DNA of 64,000 bases from an uncultured Bacteroidaceae bacterium (GCA_904502235.1 CAJGDP010000002.1:62001-126000); one strand, 5' to 3'; counted from the first letter of the stretch, positions 1 through 10,010 are shown. The notes: a model not told the origin generated them from the sequence alone. Numbers and translations are program-made.

Positions 1-33
1 ATAATCTATTACTATGAAAAACACAGTAATATA

Positions 34-70
34 ACAGATACTGAATGAATATTGTTCTTGCAGTGTCTGT
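34..70. other. Imperfect inverted repeat upstream of the AraC gene
   Basis: ACAGATACTG at 34-43 pairs with CAGTGTCTGT at 61-70 (one G.T pair) around a 17-base loop. No T-run follows, so it may be a weak terminator of a gene left of the window, or chance. Confidence 0.3.
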
Positions 71-140
71 TAATAATTGTTATATATCGCTGTTTTTATT
101 TCATTGTTTATTTCAGATTGTCCATTTTCAAAACAAACTA

Positions 141-171
141 TTGTTTATTATAGCGGTTTTTCTTATTTTTG
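141..171 (+). promoter_or_regulatory. Promoter of the AraC-family gene
   Basis: TTG at 141-143, 20 bases, then TATTTTTG at 164-171 fits the Bacteroidetes promoter. The ATG follows about 28 bases later at 200. The promoter lies inside the longest possible reading frame, which argues for the downstream start. Confidence 0.6.
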
Positions 172-199
172 TTCCAAAATAAAATGTTTTGTGCCTTAT

Positions 200-1036
200 A
201 TGGAAGAATCAAAGACTATAAATGTGAATAATATATCCATCCTTGAATTGGGTATGGAGGCATTATACAAGAAACCTTATAAGTCCAATAATCTTGCTCT
301 TGTGCTGTGTAAAAGCGGCGAGATAGATATTGAGATAAATTATGTGAACTACACCCTGAAAAAAGACGGTTTCCTTTCGATACACCCGTATGATATTGTA
401 ATGCTCAAGGGAGGCAACGAGAGTTTTAAGGCTCAGGTACTGATTCTGCCTGATACGTTGTTTACTCCAATCATAGCGGAACTCAAGATGAAACATTACG
501 ACTATGTGAAGAAGAATCCGCTGATATATTTCAACTATGAGTATCTCAAGATAATAGAAACGGCATTCAACTATATACAGATGTCCTCTAAATTGTTGGA
601 CAAGGAGCGTTTCGATCAGGTTGTCATAAAGCAGGTGGCATCGCTCTTTTATGTTCAGCAACAATTCTATGCCAGCAACAGTAAATATGATATAGAACTG
701 CACGAATATGTATCGCGCAAGAAGGAACTGTTCCGTCTTTTCATCAAGACATTGGTGGAGTCGCATTCCGTTTCGCGCGAGGTACTGTTCTATGCAAATG
801 AGCTTGGAGTGAGCAGCGGTTACCTGAACGAGGTATGCAACGATATTTCGCAGCATACGGCAAAGGAGATAATCGATTCTGCAGTTTCTGCAAGGTTGAA
901 ATATGAACTATCCTATACATCAAAGAGCATTCAGGAACTTGCCGATGAATACAATTTCCCAAGTCAATCGTATTTCAGCCGTTATTACAAGAGAATGACC
1001 GGCATGACTCCTACTGAATTCCGTAAACGAGACTGA
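200..1036 (+). CDS. AraC-family transcriptional regulator
   Basis: A 278-residue DNA-binding regulator. The last 100 residues form the AraC double helix-turn-helix: LGVSSGYLNEVCNDISQHTAKE is the first recognition region, and IQELADEYNFPSQSYFSRYYKRMTGMTPTEFR the second with its hallmark FSRYYKR...G.TP..FR. The N-terminal 150 residues look like the cupin-type sensory domain of the family; the ligand is unknown. The frame is open back to 77, but the AT-rich extension is not protein-like and contains the promoter, so Met at 200 is preferred. A radical SAM gene follows after 6 bases and may be co-transcribed. No palindromic operator is evident. Confidence 0.85.
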   Translation: MEESKTINVNNISILELGMEALYKKPYKSNNLALVLCKSGEIDIEINYVNYTLKKDGFLSIHPYDIVMLKGGNESFKAQVLILPDTLFTPIIAELKMKHYDYVKKNPLIYFNYEYLKIIETAFNYIQMSSKLLDKERFDQVVIKQVASLFYVQQQFYASNSKYDIELHEYVSRKKELFRLFIKTLVESHSVSREVLFYANELGVSSGYLNEVCNDISQHTAKEIIDSAVSARLKYELSYTSKSIQELADEYNFPSQSYFSRYYKRMTGMTPTEFRKRD

Positions 1037-1042
1037 TGCACC

Positions 1043-1978
1043 ATGGACGCAAGATTCTATTATCACGAATTCGGATTATATCTGCGAGGTCTCTTTGATT
1101 TCAAGGTTCAGAAGATTACCATTGACGGTGGCTTTACATGCCCAAACCGCGACGGAACAAAAGGCAGAGGCGGTTGCACATATTGCAATAACCGTACATT
1201 CAATCCTGCATTCTGCCACAAGCATCTGCCTGTAGCCGAGCAAATGAGAGAGGGTATAGCCTTTTTCTCGCATAAGTATCCCGAGATGCGTTATCTTGCC
1301 TATTTCCAGGCTTATACCAATACTTACGATTCGCTCGATAATCTGAAACTGCGCTACGAAGAAGCCTTGAGTGTCGAAGGTTGCGTGGGGCTTGTCATAG
1401 GAACACGTCCCGACTGTATGCCCGATGAATTGCTCGACTATCTTGCGGAATTACAGAAACGCACATTTGTGCTTGTTGAATATGGTATTGAAAGCACGTC
1501 GGACAAGACATTGTTGCGCATAAACCGAGGTCATGACTATGCGTGTGCCGTTGATGCGGTACGTAGAACTGCGGCACGAGGTATTCCCGTTGGAGCGCAT
1601 ATAATCCTCGGCTTGCCGGGCGAGAGCAGAGAGGAACTCATGCAACAGGCTACAACGTTGTCGAAACTTCCATTGACAACATTGAAACTTCATCAGTTGC
1701 AACTCATCCGCGGAACAAAAATGGCAGAGGAGTATGCGGCAAACCCCGAAGAGTTCTCGCTCTTCTCTGTTGATGATTACATTGAAACCGTAGTGGACTA
1801 TGTGGAAAGGCTCAATCCGCACTTTGTGCTTGAGCGTTTTGCGTCGCAGTCGCCAAAGGAACTGCTCATTGCTCCCGACTGGGGATTGAAGAATTATGAA
1901 CTGGTGGACAAGATAAAACGCCGTATGCTTGAACGCGATACATGGCAAGGTAAAAAATATATCGAAGATAAGGCTTAA
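1043..1978 (+). CDS. YhcC-type (TIGR01212) radical SAM protein
   Basis: A 311-residue radical SAM enzyme of the YhcC/TIGR01212 group, whose reaction is not established. The cluster-binding cysteines are C-x11-C-x2-C near residues 32-50 (GGFTCPNRD...GGCTYCNN), the spacing typical of this group rather than the common CxxxCxx[16 protein letters not shown] resembles the conserved mid-barrel motif of the superfamily. It starts 6 bases after the AraC stop. Its last codons lie inside a perfect 21-bp inverted repeat shared with the convergent miaA, and the two stop codons overlap, so it ends KKYIEDKA while MiaA ends KKYIEDKI. Confidence 0.85.
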   Translation: MDARFYYHEFGLYLRGLFDFKVQKITIDGGFTCPNRDGTKGRGGCTYCNNRTFNPAFCHKHLPVAEQMREGIAFFSHKYPEMRYLAYFQAYTNTYDSLDNLKLRYEEALSVEGCVGLVIGTRPDCMPDELLDYLAELQKRTFVLVEYGIESTSDKTLLRINRGHDYACAVDAVRRTAARGIPVGAHIILGLPGESREELMQQATTLSKLPLTTLKLHQLQLIRGTKMAEEYAANPEEFSLFSVDDYIETVVDYVERLNPHFVLERFASQSPKELLIAPDWGLKNYELVDKIKRRMLERDTWQGKKYIEDKA

Positions 1979-2001
1979 ATCTTATCTTCGATATATTTTT
2001 T
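1952..2001. terminator. Perfect 21-bp inverted repeat, coding on both strands; likely bidirectional terminator
   Basis: Bases 1952-1972 are the exact reverse complement of 1981-2001, with an 8-base loop at 1973-1980. Each arm starts with six A and ends with six T as read outward, so transcription from either side meets a hairpin followed by a T-run. The arms encode KKYIEDK in both convergent genes and the loop carries both stop codons. Confidence 0.75.
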
Positions 2002-2871
2002 GATATCCTCAATGTTGTCGGGGTGGAACCAGGCAATCTCTTCGTCCTTTCGATACCATGTAACCTGCTTGCGTGAATAGATGCGTGTGTTCTGCTTTAT
2101 TTTTTCAATGGCAAAGGGTAGTGTCCATTCTCCGTCAAGGTATTTGAAAATCTCCTTATAACCTACCGTGTTGAGCGAGTTATGATTCTTTAGATGCAAG
2201 AAATTTTTTACTTCATCAACAAGACCTTGCTCAATCATTATATCCACACGGCGGTTTATACGGTCGTAAAGTTCCTCGCGTTCGCGTTGCAGGCCCACCT
2301 TGATTATTCTGAACGGACGCTTCTTGGTGTCGCGTTTGCGGAACGATGTGTAAGTATTTCCCGTCATGTAGCAGATTTCCAGAGCGTGCATCACACGTTT
2401 GGGATTCTTTATGTCCGCCTGATTGTAGTATTCAGGGTCGAGCAGACGCAGTTCTGCCGCAAGTTTCTCCAAACCCTCCTTTTCGTACTTCTCGAGTACC
2501 ATAGCGCGTGTCTCATCATCAACGGTGGGTATATCGTCTATTCCTTTGCACACGGCATCGATATACATCATGGAACCGCCCGACATCAGCATCACAGGGT
2601 GGTGCTTGAACTCTTCGTCGAGCAATCTCATTACATCCTCTTCGTATTTTGCCGCGCTGTAATAGTCGCCCGGCATCAGATGTCCCACAAAATAGTGCTT
2701 GCATCGCGCCAATTCGTCCTTGCTCGGCATGGCTGTGCCAATCTCCATTCCGCTGTACATCTGTCGCGAATCGGATGATATTATCGGACAACCGAAATGT
2801 TCGGCTATGGCAAGGCTGGTATCAGTCTTGCCGACAGCCGTAGGACCTATCAGTACGACGAGTGTATTCAT
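1975..2871 (-). CDS. miaA: tRNA dimethylallyltransferase MiaA
   Basis: Transfers a dimethylallyl group from DMAPP to N6 of adenosine 37 in tRNAs reading UNN codons. The 298-residue protein starts with the P-loop GPTAVGKT (residues 8-15), followed by SSDSRQMY and GTAMPS, all typical of MiaA. Length is within the normal 300-310. It is the last gene of a tightly spaced minus-strand cluster (lpxD, lpxC-fabZ, lpxA, pRiA4b-like gene, miaA), starting 4 bases after its neighbour. Its final codons are inside the inverted repeat shared with the convergent radical SAM gene. Confidence 0.95.
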   Translation of the reverse strand: MNTLVVLIGPTAVGKTDTSLAIAEHFGCPIISSDSRQMYSGMEIGTAMPSKDELARCKHYFVGHLMPGDYYSAAKYEEDVMRLLDEEFKHHPVMLMSGGSMMYIDAVCKGIDDIPTVDDETRAMVLEKYEKEGLEKLAAELRLLDPEYYNQADIKNPKRVMHALEICYMTGNTYTSFRKRDTKKRPFRIIKVGLQREREELYDRINRRVDIMIEQGLVDEVKNFLHLKNHNSLNTVGYKEIFKYLDGEWTLPFAIEKIKQNTRIYSRKQVTWYRKDEEIAWFHPDNIEDIKKYIEDKI

Positions 2872-2875
2872 TCAA

Positions 2876-3451
2876 TCAATAAAGGTCGTCGGAATAGCTT
2901 GAATCGGCAATGTTGTTGATGTCGTAGCCGTCGAGGTCAATATCATCCTCGTTGTAGCCTTCGCTACCGTAGAAATCCTCATTGAAATCGTCGTCGAGAC
3001 CTACTGACGCTGTAGCATTGGTCTTGCTCATCAACTCGTCGAAGTTGAGCAGCTGCACAGGAGCATCTCCTGTTGATTTTACACATACAGCCTCTTCGAT
3101 ATCCTTACCGAATTCAATCTTGCTCAACTCCATAAAGAAAGCACGGTCGGCAAGCGGGTCGAATACGTACATCAGTTTCTGCTTCTCGTCCTCAATCACA
3201 TCGCCGATGACTGTTTCTGCCATAGAGTAGTTCTCGTCCTCTGACATGCCACCCATATCCTCGCGTGTGATTTCAACGGTCTTTATCCACTGGTCAGTGC
3301 AGATGAAGAACGATGTCATCTGGTCGTCGGGATAGTTAACCGATTCCAGAATTGCATTGTGCAGTTCAAGGAATGTAGCCTCTGAATCAATTTGGATGTC
3401 TCTTCTGAAGTTGTCCACTTCGTCTGACAATAGTCTGAATTTGTATATCAT
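2876..3451 (-). CDS. pRiA4b ORF-3-like (IS1096 TnpR-type) protein
   Basis: A 191-residue acidic protein. The first 140 residues (MIYKFRLLSDEV..., then ...ATFLELHNAILESVNYPDDQMTSFFI) match the pRiA4b ORF-3-like fold, often labelled IS1096 passenger TnpR-like. Despite that label nothing here suggests a mobile element: no repeats or transposase are present and it sits in a housekeeping operon. The C-terminal 50 residues are strongly acidic (DDDFNEDFYGSEGYNEDDID) and probably disordered. Function is unknown; its place between lpxA and miaA suggests co-expression with lipid A synthesis. Confidence 0.75.
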   Translation of the reverse strand: MIYKFRLLSDEVDNFRRDIQIDSEATFLELHNAILESVNYPDDQMTSFFICTDQWIKTVEITREDMGGMSEDENYSMAETVIGDVIEDEKQKLMYVFDPLADRAFFMELSKIEFGKDIEEAVCVKSTGDAPVQLLNFDELMSKTNATASVGLDDDFNEDFYGSEGYNEDDIDLDGYDINNIADSSYSDDLY

Positions 3452-3463
3452 AATATTTCTGTT

Positions 3464-4234
3464 TTATCCAATAATACCTCTTTCCGAAACATTCTCAATG
3501 AAGTTGAGTATGAATTCAACCTCAGGAGTAACATTTCCGCTCTCTTTTATACGTGCAACCGCAGTAGATACAATGGTGCCGCTCTCGTAAATGTGACGAT
3601 ATGCATCGCGTATGCTCTTGATTGTATCGTTGCTGAAACCTCTTCGGCGTAGACCTACAATGTTTAGGCCGCAGTATCTTGCAGGCTCACGACCCACAAT
3701 TATATATGGTGGAATATCCTTTGTGATACCTGTTCCGCCCTGTATCATTACATAGCTGCTTATGTGTGTGAACTGATGCACAAGAACACATGCACTGAGT
3801 ATTGCAAAGTTGTCGATTTCCACCTCTCCGGCAATCTTTGTTGAGTTACCTATGATACATCCGCTGCCGATAACGCTGTCATGACCTATATGGCAGTTCT
3901 CCATGAAAAGGTTGTTGCTGCCGATAACAGTCTTGCCGCGCGAAGCTGTACCACGGTTCAGAGTAACATTCTCACGAATAAGGTTATTGTCGCCGATTTC
4001 GAGTGTGGTGTCTTCACCTACAAATTTCAAATCCTGTGGTATACCGCCAACTACAGCACCGTGGAACACCTTGTTGTTGTTGCCCATGCGTGTGCCGTTC
4101 AGCACCGATGCGTGTGCCATGATATGGCAGTTGTCGCCTATAACCACATTGCCTTCGATGAAAACAAACGGCTCGATGGTACAGTTCTCTCCAATCTTTG
4201 CGTCCGGATGAATATATGCCAATGGACTAATCAT
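3464..4234 (-). CDS. lpxA: UDP-N-acetylglucosamine O-acyltransferase LpxA
   Basis: First step of lipid A synthesis in the cytoplasm: 3-O-acylation of UDP-GlcNAc from acyl-ACP. The 256 residues carry left-handed beta-helix hexapeptide repeats (IHPDAKIGENCTIEPFVFIEGNVVIGDNC and onward). HDSVIG and QGGTGITKDIPPYIIVGREPARYCGLN are the catalytic-region and post-helix signatures of LpxA. Normal length is about 255-262. It lies 14 bases after the lpxC-fabZ fusion and 12 bases before the pRiA4b-like gene, in the same transcription unit as lpxD. Confidence 0.95.
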   Translation of the reverse strand: MISPLAYIHPDAKIGENCTIEPFVFIEGNVVIGDNCHIMAHASVLNGTRMGNNNKVFHGAVVGGIPQDLKFVGEDTTLEIGDNNLIRENVTLNRGTASRGKTVIGSNNLFMENCHIGHDSVIGSGCIIGNSTKIAGEVEIDNFAILSACVLVHQFTHISSYVMIQGGTGITKDIPPYIIVGREPARYCGLNIVGLRRRGFSNDTIKSIRDAYRHIYESGTIVSTAVARIKESGNVTPEVEFILNFIENVSERGIIG

Positions 4235-4248
4235 ATCTATTTGCTTTT

Positions 4249-5637
4249 TTATTCTTTGTTCTTAATAATCTGACCTGTAAACTGTGCTTCTGCCACAAGT
4301 GTCTCGCCTACGAATACATAACCCTTCATCATTGTGATGCCATGACGCAGAGGAGCAGGCTGTTCCACCTTGAATACAAGCGTATCACCGGGTACAACTT
4401 TCTTGTGGAATGCAATCTTGTCTATCTTAAGGAAATAAGTAGAGTACTTCTCTGGTTCGTCAAGCATGTTCATCACAAGCAAGGCTCCGCATTGCGACAT
4501 TGCTTCCACGAGCAGCACTCCCGGCATAACTGGCTCGTCGGGGAAATGGCCGGCAAAGAACGGTTCATTCATTGTAACATTCTTTGTGCCGACAATGTAG
4601 TCTGAACCGAGTTCGGTAACTTTATCCACCAAGAGCATTGGAGAACGATGGGGGAGAAGTTCCTTTATTCTCTTTATGTCCATAACCGGTTCGCGGTTGG
4701 GGTCGTATACGGGAGCCTGTATCTGGTGCTCGCGTATGACCTTGCGCATCGCGCGCGCGAACTTATTATTAATAGTGTGTCCCGGACAGGTTGCAATGAT
4801 GCGTCCCTGCAGTGGCTTGCCCACGAGAGCAAGGTCGCCGATGATGTCGAGCAGCTTATGGCGTGCAGGTTCGTTATTCCATACAAGCGGTTTGTGGTTC
4901 AGATAGCCCAAACGCTTTGCATCCATGTGAGGAACTCCAAGAATATCGGTGAGTCTGTCGAAGTTCTCCTGCGACATTTCGCGCTCGTAGATTACGATGG
5001 CATTGTCGAGGTCGCCGCCCTTTATGAGTCCCAGGTTCAGCAAAGCCTCCAGTTCGCGCACGAACACGAATGTTCGGCTCGACGCAATATCTTTCTTGAA
5101 GTTCTTCATGTCCTCAAGTGTGGCATACTGGTTGAAAAGGACATTGCTGTCGTAGTGGATAAGCACGTTCAGGCTGAACTTCTCATCGGGGAGAATTATT
5201 ATTGAATGCCCTGTCTTCTCGTCCTTGATTTCTATCTTCGACTTTATTACAAAGACATCCTTCTCGGCATTCTGCTCCTTGATTCCCACACGTTCAATGT
5301 TCTCGACATACAGGATTGCGCTACCGTCGAGAATAGGGAATTCCGGACCGTTCACCTGCATAAGACAGTTGTCTATACCCAAAGCGAACAGCGCTGCAAG
5401 AGCATGCTCTACAGTGCTCACACGTGCTTCGCCTTTGGTAAGCACTGTACCGCGTGTCGTCTCAGTAACATTCTCGGCAACCGCATCTATTATCGGTTCA
5501 CCGGGAAGGTCAATACGTTGTATCTTGTAACCATAGTTTTCGGGTGCCGGATTAAAGGTTATTGTAAGGTTCAAACCTGTATGCAATCCTTTTCCGTATA
5601 GTGAAAAACTACCGTTAAGTGTCTTTTGTTTGTTCAT
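4249..5637 (-). CDS. lpxC-fabZ: Fused LpxC deacetylase / FabZ dehydratase
   Basis: A bifunctional 462-residue protein. Residues 1-300 are LpxC, the zinc deacetylase committing UDP-3-O-acyl-GlcNAc to lipid A (KGLHTG start, STVEHALAAL, zinc-ligand motif HKLLD, CPGHT). Residues 315-462 are FabZ, the hotdog-fold 3-hydroxyacyl-ACP dehydratase (LLPHRSPMLLVDKV, then GHFPDEPVMPGVLLVEAMSQ with the catalytic His and Glu). FabZ and LpxC/LpxA compete for the same hydroxyacyl-ACP pool, so the fusion may balance phospholipid and lipid A synthesis; this fusion is known in Bacteroidetes. It starts 7 bases after lpxD. Confidence 0.95.
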   Translation of the reverse strand: MNKQKTLNGSFSLYGKGLHTGLNLTITFNPAPENYGYKIQRIDLPGEPIIDAVAENVTETTRGTVLTKGEARVSTVEHALAALFALGIDNCLMQVNGPEFPILDGSAILYVENIERVGIKEQNAEKDVFVIKSKIEIKDEKTGHSIIILPDEKFSLNVLIHYDSNVLFNQYATLEDMKNFKKDIASSRTFVFVRELEALLNLGLIKGGDLDNAIVIYEREMSQENFDRLTDILGVPHMDAKRLGYLNHKPLVWNNEPARHKLLDIIGDLALVGKPLQGRIIATCPGHTINNKFARAMRKVIREHQIQAPVYDPNREPVMDIKRIKELLPHRSPMLLVDKVTELGSDYIVGTKNVTMNEPFFAGHFPDEPVMPGVLLVEAMSQCGALLVMNMLDEPEKYSTYFLKIDKIAFHKKVVPGDTLVFKVEQPAPLRHGITMMKGYVFVGETLVAEAQFTGQIIKNKE

Positions 5638-5644
5638 GAAAATA

Positions 5645-6679
5645 TCATTGTTTGTTTTTCAAAGCCTCAAGTTCCCTTGTAAGCTCTTTAATCTTCTTAT
5701 CCATCTCGGGCAGACGCTTAAGGTATGCTGTAGCCCTGATGTACTCTTTTGCATCCATAGCCGGTGAACCGAGCAGTCTTTCGCCGCCCTTACGGTTACC
5801 GATTGTTCCGCACTGCGGACCGATTGTGGTGCGGTCGCCGATGGTGCTGTGTCCCGAAACACCTGCCTGACCGCCACAGATACACCATTCACCCATCTTG
5901 GTTGTTCCGGCAACGGCAACCTGTGCCGCCATTGCTGTGTGGCTGCCGATTTCGCAGTTGTGCGCAATCTGTATAAGGTTGTCGAGCTTTACACCGCTAT
6001 GTATGGTTGTTGTACCCATTGTTGCACGGTCGATACATGTGTTCGCGCCGATTTCAACATTGTCCTCCACGACAACAATACCAATCTGAGGAATCTTTTC
6101 GTATCCGTCGGCTGTGGGAGCAAAACCGAAACCGTCGGCACCAATCACGCATCCGCTGTGCAGAATGCAGTTGTTGCCGATACGGCAGTCGTGATACACC
6201 GATGCGTTTGCATATATGATGCAATCGTTTCCGATGCGTGCACCGTCGCCTATTGAAACACCGCTCTGAATATGGCAGTTGTCGCCAATTTCACATCCTT
6301 CGCCAACAACAACAAAAGGAGCAATGTAGCAGTTCTCGCCAATCTTTGCGGTTGGTGCAATAGATGCAAGAGAGCTTACACCCTGTTTCTTTGGTTTGCT
6401 TGCCTCGTACATTGCCATTAGCTTGGCAAGGCTTTCGTAGGCATTGTCAACCTTAATCAATGTGGCCGAAATCTCCTGTGTGGGGTTGAAATCCTTGTTC
6501 ACAAGTACCACCGAAGAACGGGTAGAGTAGATGTAGTCGGTATATTTGGGGTTTGCCAGGAATGATATTGCTCCAGGCACACCCTCTTCAATCTTTGCGA
6601 AAGTATAAATCTCGGCATTCTCGTTACCGATAACCTCACCATTTACAAATGATGCAATCTGTTTTGCTGTGAATATCAT
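5645..6679 (-). CDS. lpxD: UDP-3-O-acylglucosamine N-acyltransferase LpxD
   Basis: Third step of lipid A synthesis: N-acylation of UDP-3-O-acylglucosamine. The 344 residues comprise an N-terminal uridine-binding domain (1-100, with [24 protein letters not shown]), a long hexapeptide beta-helix (105-310, repeats such as [27 protein letters not shown]), the core GADGFGFAP and the catalytic region [18 protein letters not shown], then a C-terminal helix. It is the first gene of the lpx-miaA unit. On the minus strand a possible -7 element TATCTTCG lies at 6711-6718, about 30 bases upstream, but I see no convincing -33 element. Confidence 0.95.
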   Translation of the reverse strand: MIFTAKQIASFVNGEVIGNENAEIYTFAKIEEGVPGAISFLANPKYTDYIYSTRSSVVLVNKDFNPTQEISATLIKVDNAYESLAKLMAMYEASKPKKQGVSSLASIAPTAKIGENCYIAPFVVVGEGCEIGDNCHIQSGVSIGDGARIGNDCIIYANASVYHDCRIGNNCILHSGCVIGADGFGFAPTADGYEKIPQIGIVVVEDNVEIGANTCIDRATMGTTTIHSGVKLDNLIQIAHNCEIGSHTAMAAQVAVAGTTKMGEWCICGGQAGVSGHSTIGDRTTIGPQCGTIGNRKGGERLLGSPAMDAKEYIRATAYLKRLPEMDKKIKELTRELEALKNKQ

Positions 6680-6759
6680 AGTATACGGTATTTCTCTGTT
6701 ATTCTGCCTGCGAAGATAGGCTCCGCTTGCAAATCAAGGTTGCTGTTTTGAGTTTTTTA

Positions 6760-7590
6760 TTAAATAACACCTTTTGCCTTAAGTTCAGCCTCCATCTGCA
6801 ACTGATAGTCGTGTGCCTTTTCTGCCGCAACTGTTGCAAAGTTCTCGCTGCTGTCGGCAAAGATGATTGCACGGCTTGCGTTTACCAACAGACCGCAGTC
6901 GTTGTTCATACCATACTTGCAAACCTCCTCGAGTGAGCCACCCTGAGCACCCACGCCGGGAACAAGCAGGAAGTGGTTGGGAACAATGCGACGTACATTC
7001 TCGAACGACTTGCCCTGTGTTGCACCGACAACATACATCATGTTCTCGTCGCTTCCCCATTTCTGTGAAGTCTCAAGAACTTTCTCGAACAACATTGTGC
7101 CGTTCTCGTCCTTTGTAAGCTGGAAGTCATGTGAACCGGGGTTAGATGTGAGTGCAAGAACAATCACCCAACTGCCTTCGTAAGAAAGGAAAGGCTTTAC
7201 GCTGTCCTCGCCCATGTATGGAGCAACAGTGATAGAGTCCACCTTCATCTCCTCGAAGAATGAACGTGCGTAGAGCGATGATGTGTTACCTATATCGCCA
7301 CGCTTTGCATCGGCAATGATGAAGATTTCGGGATAGTTCTCCTTGATGTAGTTTACAGTCTTCTCAAAGCTTATCCAGCCTTTTACACCGCAAGCCTCAT
7401 AAAAAGCAAGGTTCGGCTTGTATGCAACTGTGTATGGAGCTGTAGCATCGATGATTGCCTTATTGAACTCAAACACTGCATCTTCGCTGTTCAGCAAGTG
7501 TGCAGGCAATTTCTTTATATCACTATCAAGACCTACGCAAAGGAATGAACGTTTCTCTTTAATCTGATTGATAAGTTCCTGTTTGTTCAT
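6760..7590 (-). CDS. pyrF: Orotidine 5'-phosphate decarboxylase, type 2
   Basis: Last step of UMP synthesis. The 276-residue protein is the longer subfamily 2 form: [10 protein letters not shown] at the N terminus, [14 protein letters not shown], and the catalytic lysine motif [24 protein letters not shown] forms the phosphate-binding end. It lies 19 bases after prfA on the minus strand, the third gene of purM-prfA-pyrF, so purine synthesis, translation termination and pyrimidine synthesis share a promoter. About 80 bases separate it from lpxD, so the two clusters may be transcribed apart. Confidence 0.95.
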   Translation of the reverse strand: MNKQELINQIKEKRSFLCVGLDSDIKKLPAHLLNSEDAVFEFNKAIIDATAPYTVAYKPNLAFYEACGVKGWISFEKTVNYIKENYPEIFIIADAKRGDIGNTSSLYARSFFEEMKVDSITVAPYMGEDSVKPFLSYEGSWVIVLALTSNPGSHDFQLTKDENGTMLFEKVLETSQKWGSDENMMYVVGATQGKSFENVRRIVPNHFLLVPGVGAQGGSLEEVCKYGMNNDCGLLVNASRAIIFADSSENFATVAAEKAHDYQLQMEAELKAKGVI

Positions 7591-7609
7591 GGTATATGAT
7601 TTTTGTTTG

Positions 7610-8728
7610 TTATAATTCCTGTTCTTTCATTCTTTCGGCATTTTCTGCAATAATCAGATGGTCGATACAATCCTGTATGTCGCCGTTGACAAATGCCGAG
7701 AGATTATATATCGTGTAGTTGATACGATGGTCGGTTATACGTCCCTGCGGATAGTTGTATGTTCGTATCTTTGCCGAACGGTCGCCTGTGGAAACCATTG
7801 TCTTGCGTTTGTTGGCAATGTCGTCGGCATAACGCTGGTGTTCGCGGTCGTATATTAATGTACGCAAGCGTGCGAGTGCACGTTCTTTATTTTTAGGTTG
7901 GTCGCGTGTCTCGGTACATTCAATGAGAATCTCTTCAACCTGATTGGTCTCGGGGTTGAGCCAAGGATATCTCAGACGCACACCCGATTCCACCTTGTTC
8001 ACGTTCTGACCACCGGCACCGCTTGAACGGAAAGTGTCCCATTTGATGGCACTTTCGGTGATTTCTACATCAAAAGCCTCGGCTTCGGGCAATACAGCTA
8101 CCGACGCCGCCGATGTGTGGACACGACCTTGAGTCTCTGTTGCAGGCACACGCTGCACACGGTGTACTCCCGATTCATATTTCAAAGTACCGTAAACCTT
8201 TTCGCCGGTTACCGTGCAGATAATCTCCTTGTAACCGCCCGATGTTCCCTCGCTGCAACTCGAAACTTCCAATCTCCAACCCTTGCTCTCGCAATATTTG
8301 CTGTACATACGGAAAAGGTCGCCTGCAAAGATAGCTGCCTCGTCGCCACCTGTTCCGCCTCTGATTTCAAGAATGGCATTCTTGTCGTCCTGCGGGTCGG
8401 CAGGGATAAGCAGGAACTTGATTTCCTCCTCGGTCTTTGGGATTTCTGTCTCGCACATGTCAATTTCCTCGCGTGCCATTTCGCGCAACTCCGGGTCGCT
8501 CTCATTGGCAAGCAGGTCCTTGGCTTCGGAAAGCGAAGTCAGCAACTGGATGTAACGCTTGCGTGCATCCAGAATCTGTTCCAACTCGCGGTACTCCTTG
8601 TTCAGCCTCACATAACGCTTCATGTCGGCAACGACAGCCGGATCGGTTATCAATGTCGAAACTTCCTGAAAACGGGCTTCAAGGTCGTTGAGTTTTATCA
8701 ATAGCGAGTTGTTCTCCATCGTGTTCAA
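7610..8728 (-). CDS. prfA: Peptide chain release factor 1
   Basis: Recognises UAA and UAG stop codons and releases the nascent peptide. The 372-residue protein has the N-terminal helical domain, the RF1-type tripeptide motif in [14 protein letters not shown] (PAT, as opposed to SPF of RF2), and the catalytic [14 protein letters not shown] with GGQ. No programmed frameshift is present, as expected for RF1. Met1 and Met4 are both possible starts. It begins 4 bases after purM. I see no prmC methyltransferase neighbour, unlike in Proteobacteria. Confidence 0.95.
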   Translation of the reverse strand: MNTMENNSLLIKLNDLEARFQEVSTLITDPAVVADMKRYVRLNKEYRELEQILDARKRYIQLLTSLSEAKDLLANESDPELREMAREEIDMCETEIPKTEEEIKFLLIPADPQDDKNAILEIRGGTGGDEAAIFAGDLFRMYSKYCESKGWRLEVSSCSEGTSGGYKEIICTVTGEKVYGTLKYESGVHRVQRVPATETQGRVHTSAASVAVLPEAEAFDVEITESAIKWDTFRSSGAGGQNVNKVESGVRLRYPWLNPETNQVEEILIECTETRDQPKNKERALARLRTLIYDREHQRYADDIANKRKTMVSTGDRSAKIRTYNYPQGRITDHRINYTIYNLSAFVNGDIQDCIDHLIIAENAERMKEQEL

Positions 8729-8732
8729 CTAT

Positions 8733-9899
8733 TTAGTATTTGAAAGTACCGTAAGGGCTCTCAATTATAAGTTCGTTCTTCTCGGCAGCCTCTACACGAC
8801 CGATAATCTGAGCGTCTACGCCAAAGCTCTTGCTGATTGCGATAATCTCCTCGGCAAACTCAGGCTTTACATAAACCTCGAGACGGTGTCCCATGTTGAA
8901 CACCTTGTACATCTCTGCCCAATCTGTTCCGCTCTGCTCCTTGATTGTCTTGAAGAGTGGTGGAATGGGGAAGAGGTTGTCCTTGATTACTCTCTTGTTC
9001 TCAACAAAGTGCATAACCTTTGTCTGCGCACCGCCTGAGCAGTGTACCATACCGTGGATCTCCGGACGCAAAGCGTCGAGCATCTTCTTTACGATTGGAG
9101 CGTATGTGCGTGTCGGTGAAAGAACCAGTTTGCCTGCATCCAATGGAGAGTCCTCAACTTCGTCGGTGAGTTTCAGACCGCCTGAATATGTGAGTTCTTC
9201 GGGAACTGCACAGTCGTAGCTCTCGGGATATTTCTCGGCAAGATACTTGCTGAACACGTCGTGACGTGCCGATGTCAAGCCGTTGCTTCCCATACCGCCG
9301 TTATACTCCTTCTCGTATGTAGCCTGTCCGTAAGAAGCCATACCTACAATCACATCGCCTGCCGCAATGTTTGCGTTGTCGATAACATCGCTGCGCTTCA
9401 TGCGGCATGTTACTGTGCTGTCTACAATGATGGTGCGTACAAGGTCGCCTACATCGGCAGTCTCGCCACCTGTGGCATATACGCCTACACCCATCTCGCG
9501 GAGCTCGGCAAGCAACTCGTCGGTACCGTTGATGATAGCCGAGATAACCTCACCAGGAACAAGAAGCTTGTTGCGGCCAATGGTTGATGATACAAGAATG
9601 TTGTCTGTTGCACCAACACAGAGAAGGTCGTCTATATTCATAATTAAAGCGTCCTGAGCAATTCCTTTCCAAACACTCAAGTCGCCTGTTTCCTTCCAAT
9701 AGAGATATGCCAATGATGACTTTGTGCCTGCACCGTCGGCATGCATTATGTTGCAGTATTCGGGATCGCCACCCAAGATGTCAGGGATAATCTTGCAGAA
9801 AGCCTTTGGGTAAAGACCCTTGTCAATGTTCTTGATTGCATTGTGAACGTCTTCCTTTGAAGCCGAAACACCACGCATCATGTATCTTTGATCGCTCAT
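8733..9899 (-). CDS. purM: Phosphoribosylformylglycinamidine cyclo-ligase (AIR synthase)
   Basis: Closes the imidazole ring in purine synthesis. The 388-residue protein belongs to the PurM/ThiL/SelD ATP-binding superfamily: HADGAGTKSSLAYLYWKETGD is the PurM start motif, AQDALIMNIDDLLCVGA the metal/nucleotide region, and YATGGETADVGD the substrate loop. It is about 40 residues longer than the E. coli enzyme. It is the first gene of purM-prfA-pyrF, with a clear promoter 30-60 bases upstream. Confidence 0.92.
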   Translation of the reverse strand: MSDQRYMMRGVSASKEDVHNAIKNIDKGLYPKAFCKIIPDILGGDPEYCNIMHADGAGTKSSLAYLYWKETGDLSVWKGIAQDALIMNIDDLLCVGATDNILVSSTIGRNKLLVPGEVISAIINGTDELLAELREMGVGVYATGGETADVGDLVRTIIVDSTVTCRMKRSDVIDNANIAAGDVIVGMASYGQATYEKEYNGGMGSNGLTSARHDVFSKYLAEKYPESYDCAVPEELTYSGGLKLTDEVEDSPLDAGKLVLSPTRTYAPIVKKMLDALRPEIHGMVHCSGGAQTKVMHFVENKRVIKDNLFPIPPLFKTIKEQSGTDWAEMYKVFNMGHRLEVYVKPEFAEEIIAISKSFGVDAQIIGRVEAAEKNELIIESPYGTFKY

Positions 9900-9932
9900 A
9901 TATAAAGTTTTTTAGGTTATTCTTTTATCTAG

Positions 9933-9964
9933 CAAAGATAATACAATAGTTGTGAACCCACAAA
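9933..9964 (-). promoter_or_regulatory. Promoter of purM-prfA-pyrF
   Basis: Read on the minus strand: TTTG (9961-9964), 20 bases, TATCTTTG (9933-9940). It is an exact Bacteroidetes promoter, with a leader of about 27 bases to the purM ATG. Confidence 0.85.
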
Positions 9965-10010
9965 TTAAAAAGCCGTGTTTTGCCTATATATATTAAATAT
10001 CAAAGTAAAC

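Noticed and set aside
77..199. N-terminal extension of the AraC frame
   Set aside because: It contains the promoter at 141-171 and encodes an atypical Phe/Ile/Cys-rich stretch; the family starts near the Met at 200.
2876..3451. Insertion-sequence passenger gene suggested by the IS1096/pRiA4b family name
   Set aside because: No terminal repeats, target duplication or transposase; the gene is embedded with 4- and 12-base gaps in the lpx-miaA operon.
4648..5205. 185-codon open frame on the plus strand inside lpxC-fabZ
   Set aside because: It is antisense to a well-supported gene, has no recognisable family, and arises from its codon bias.
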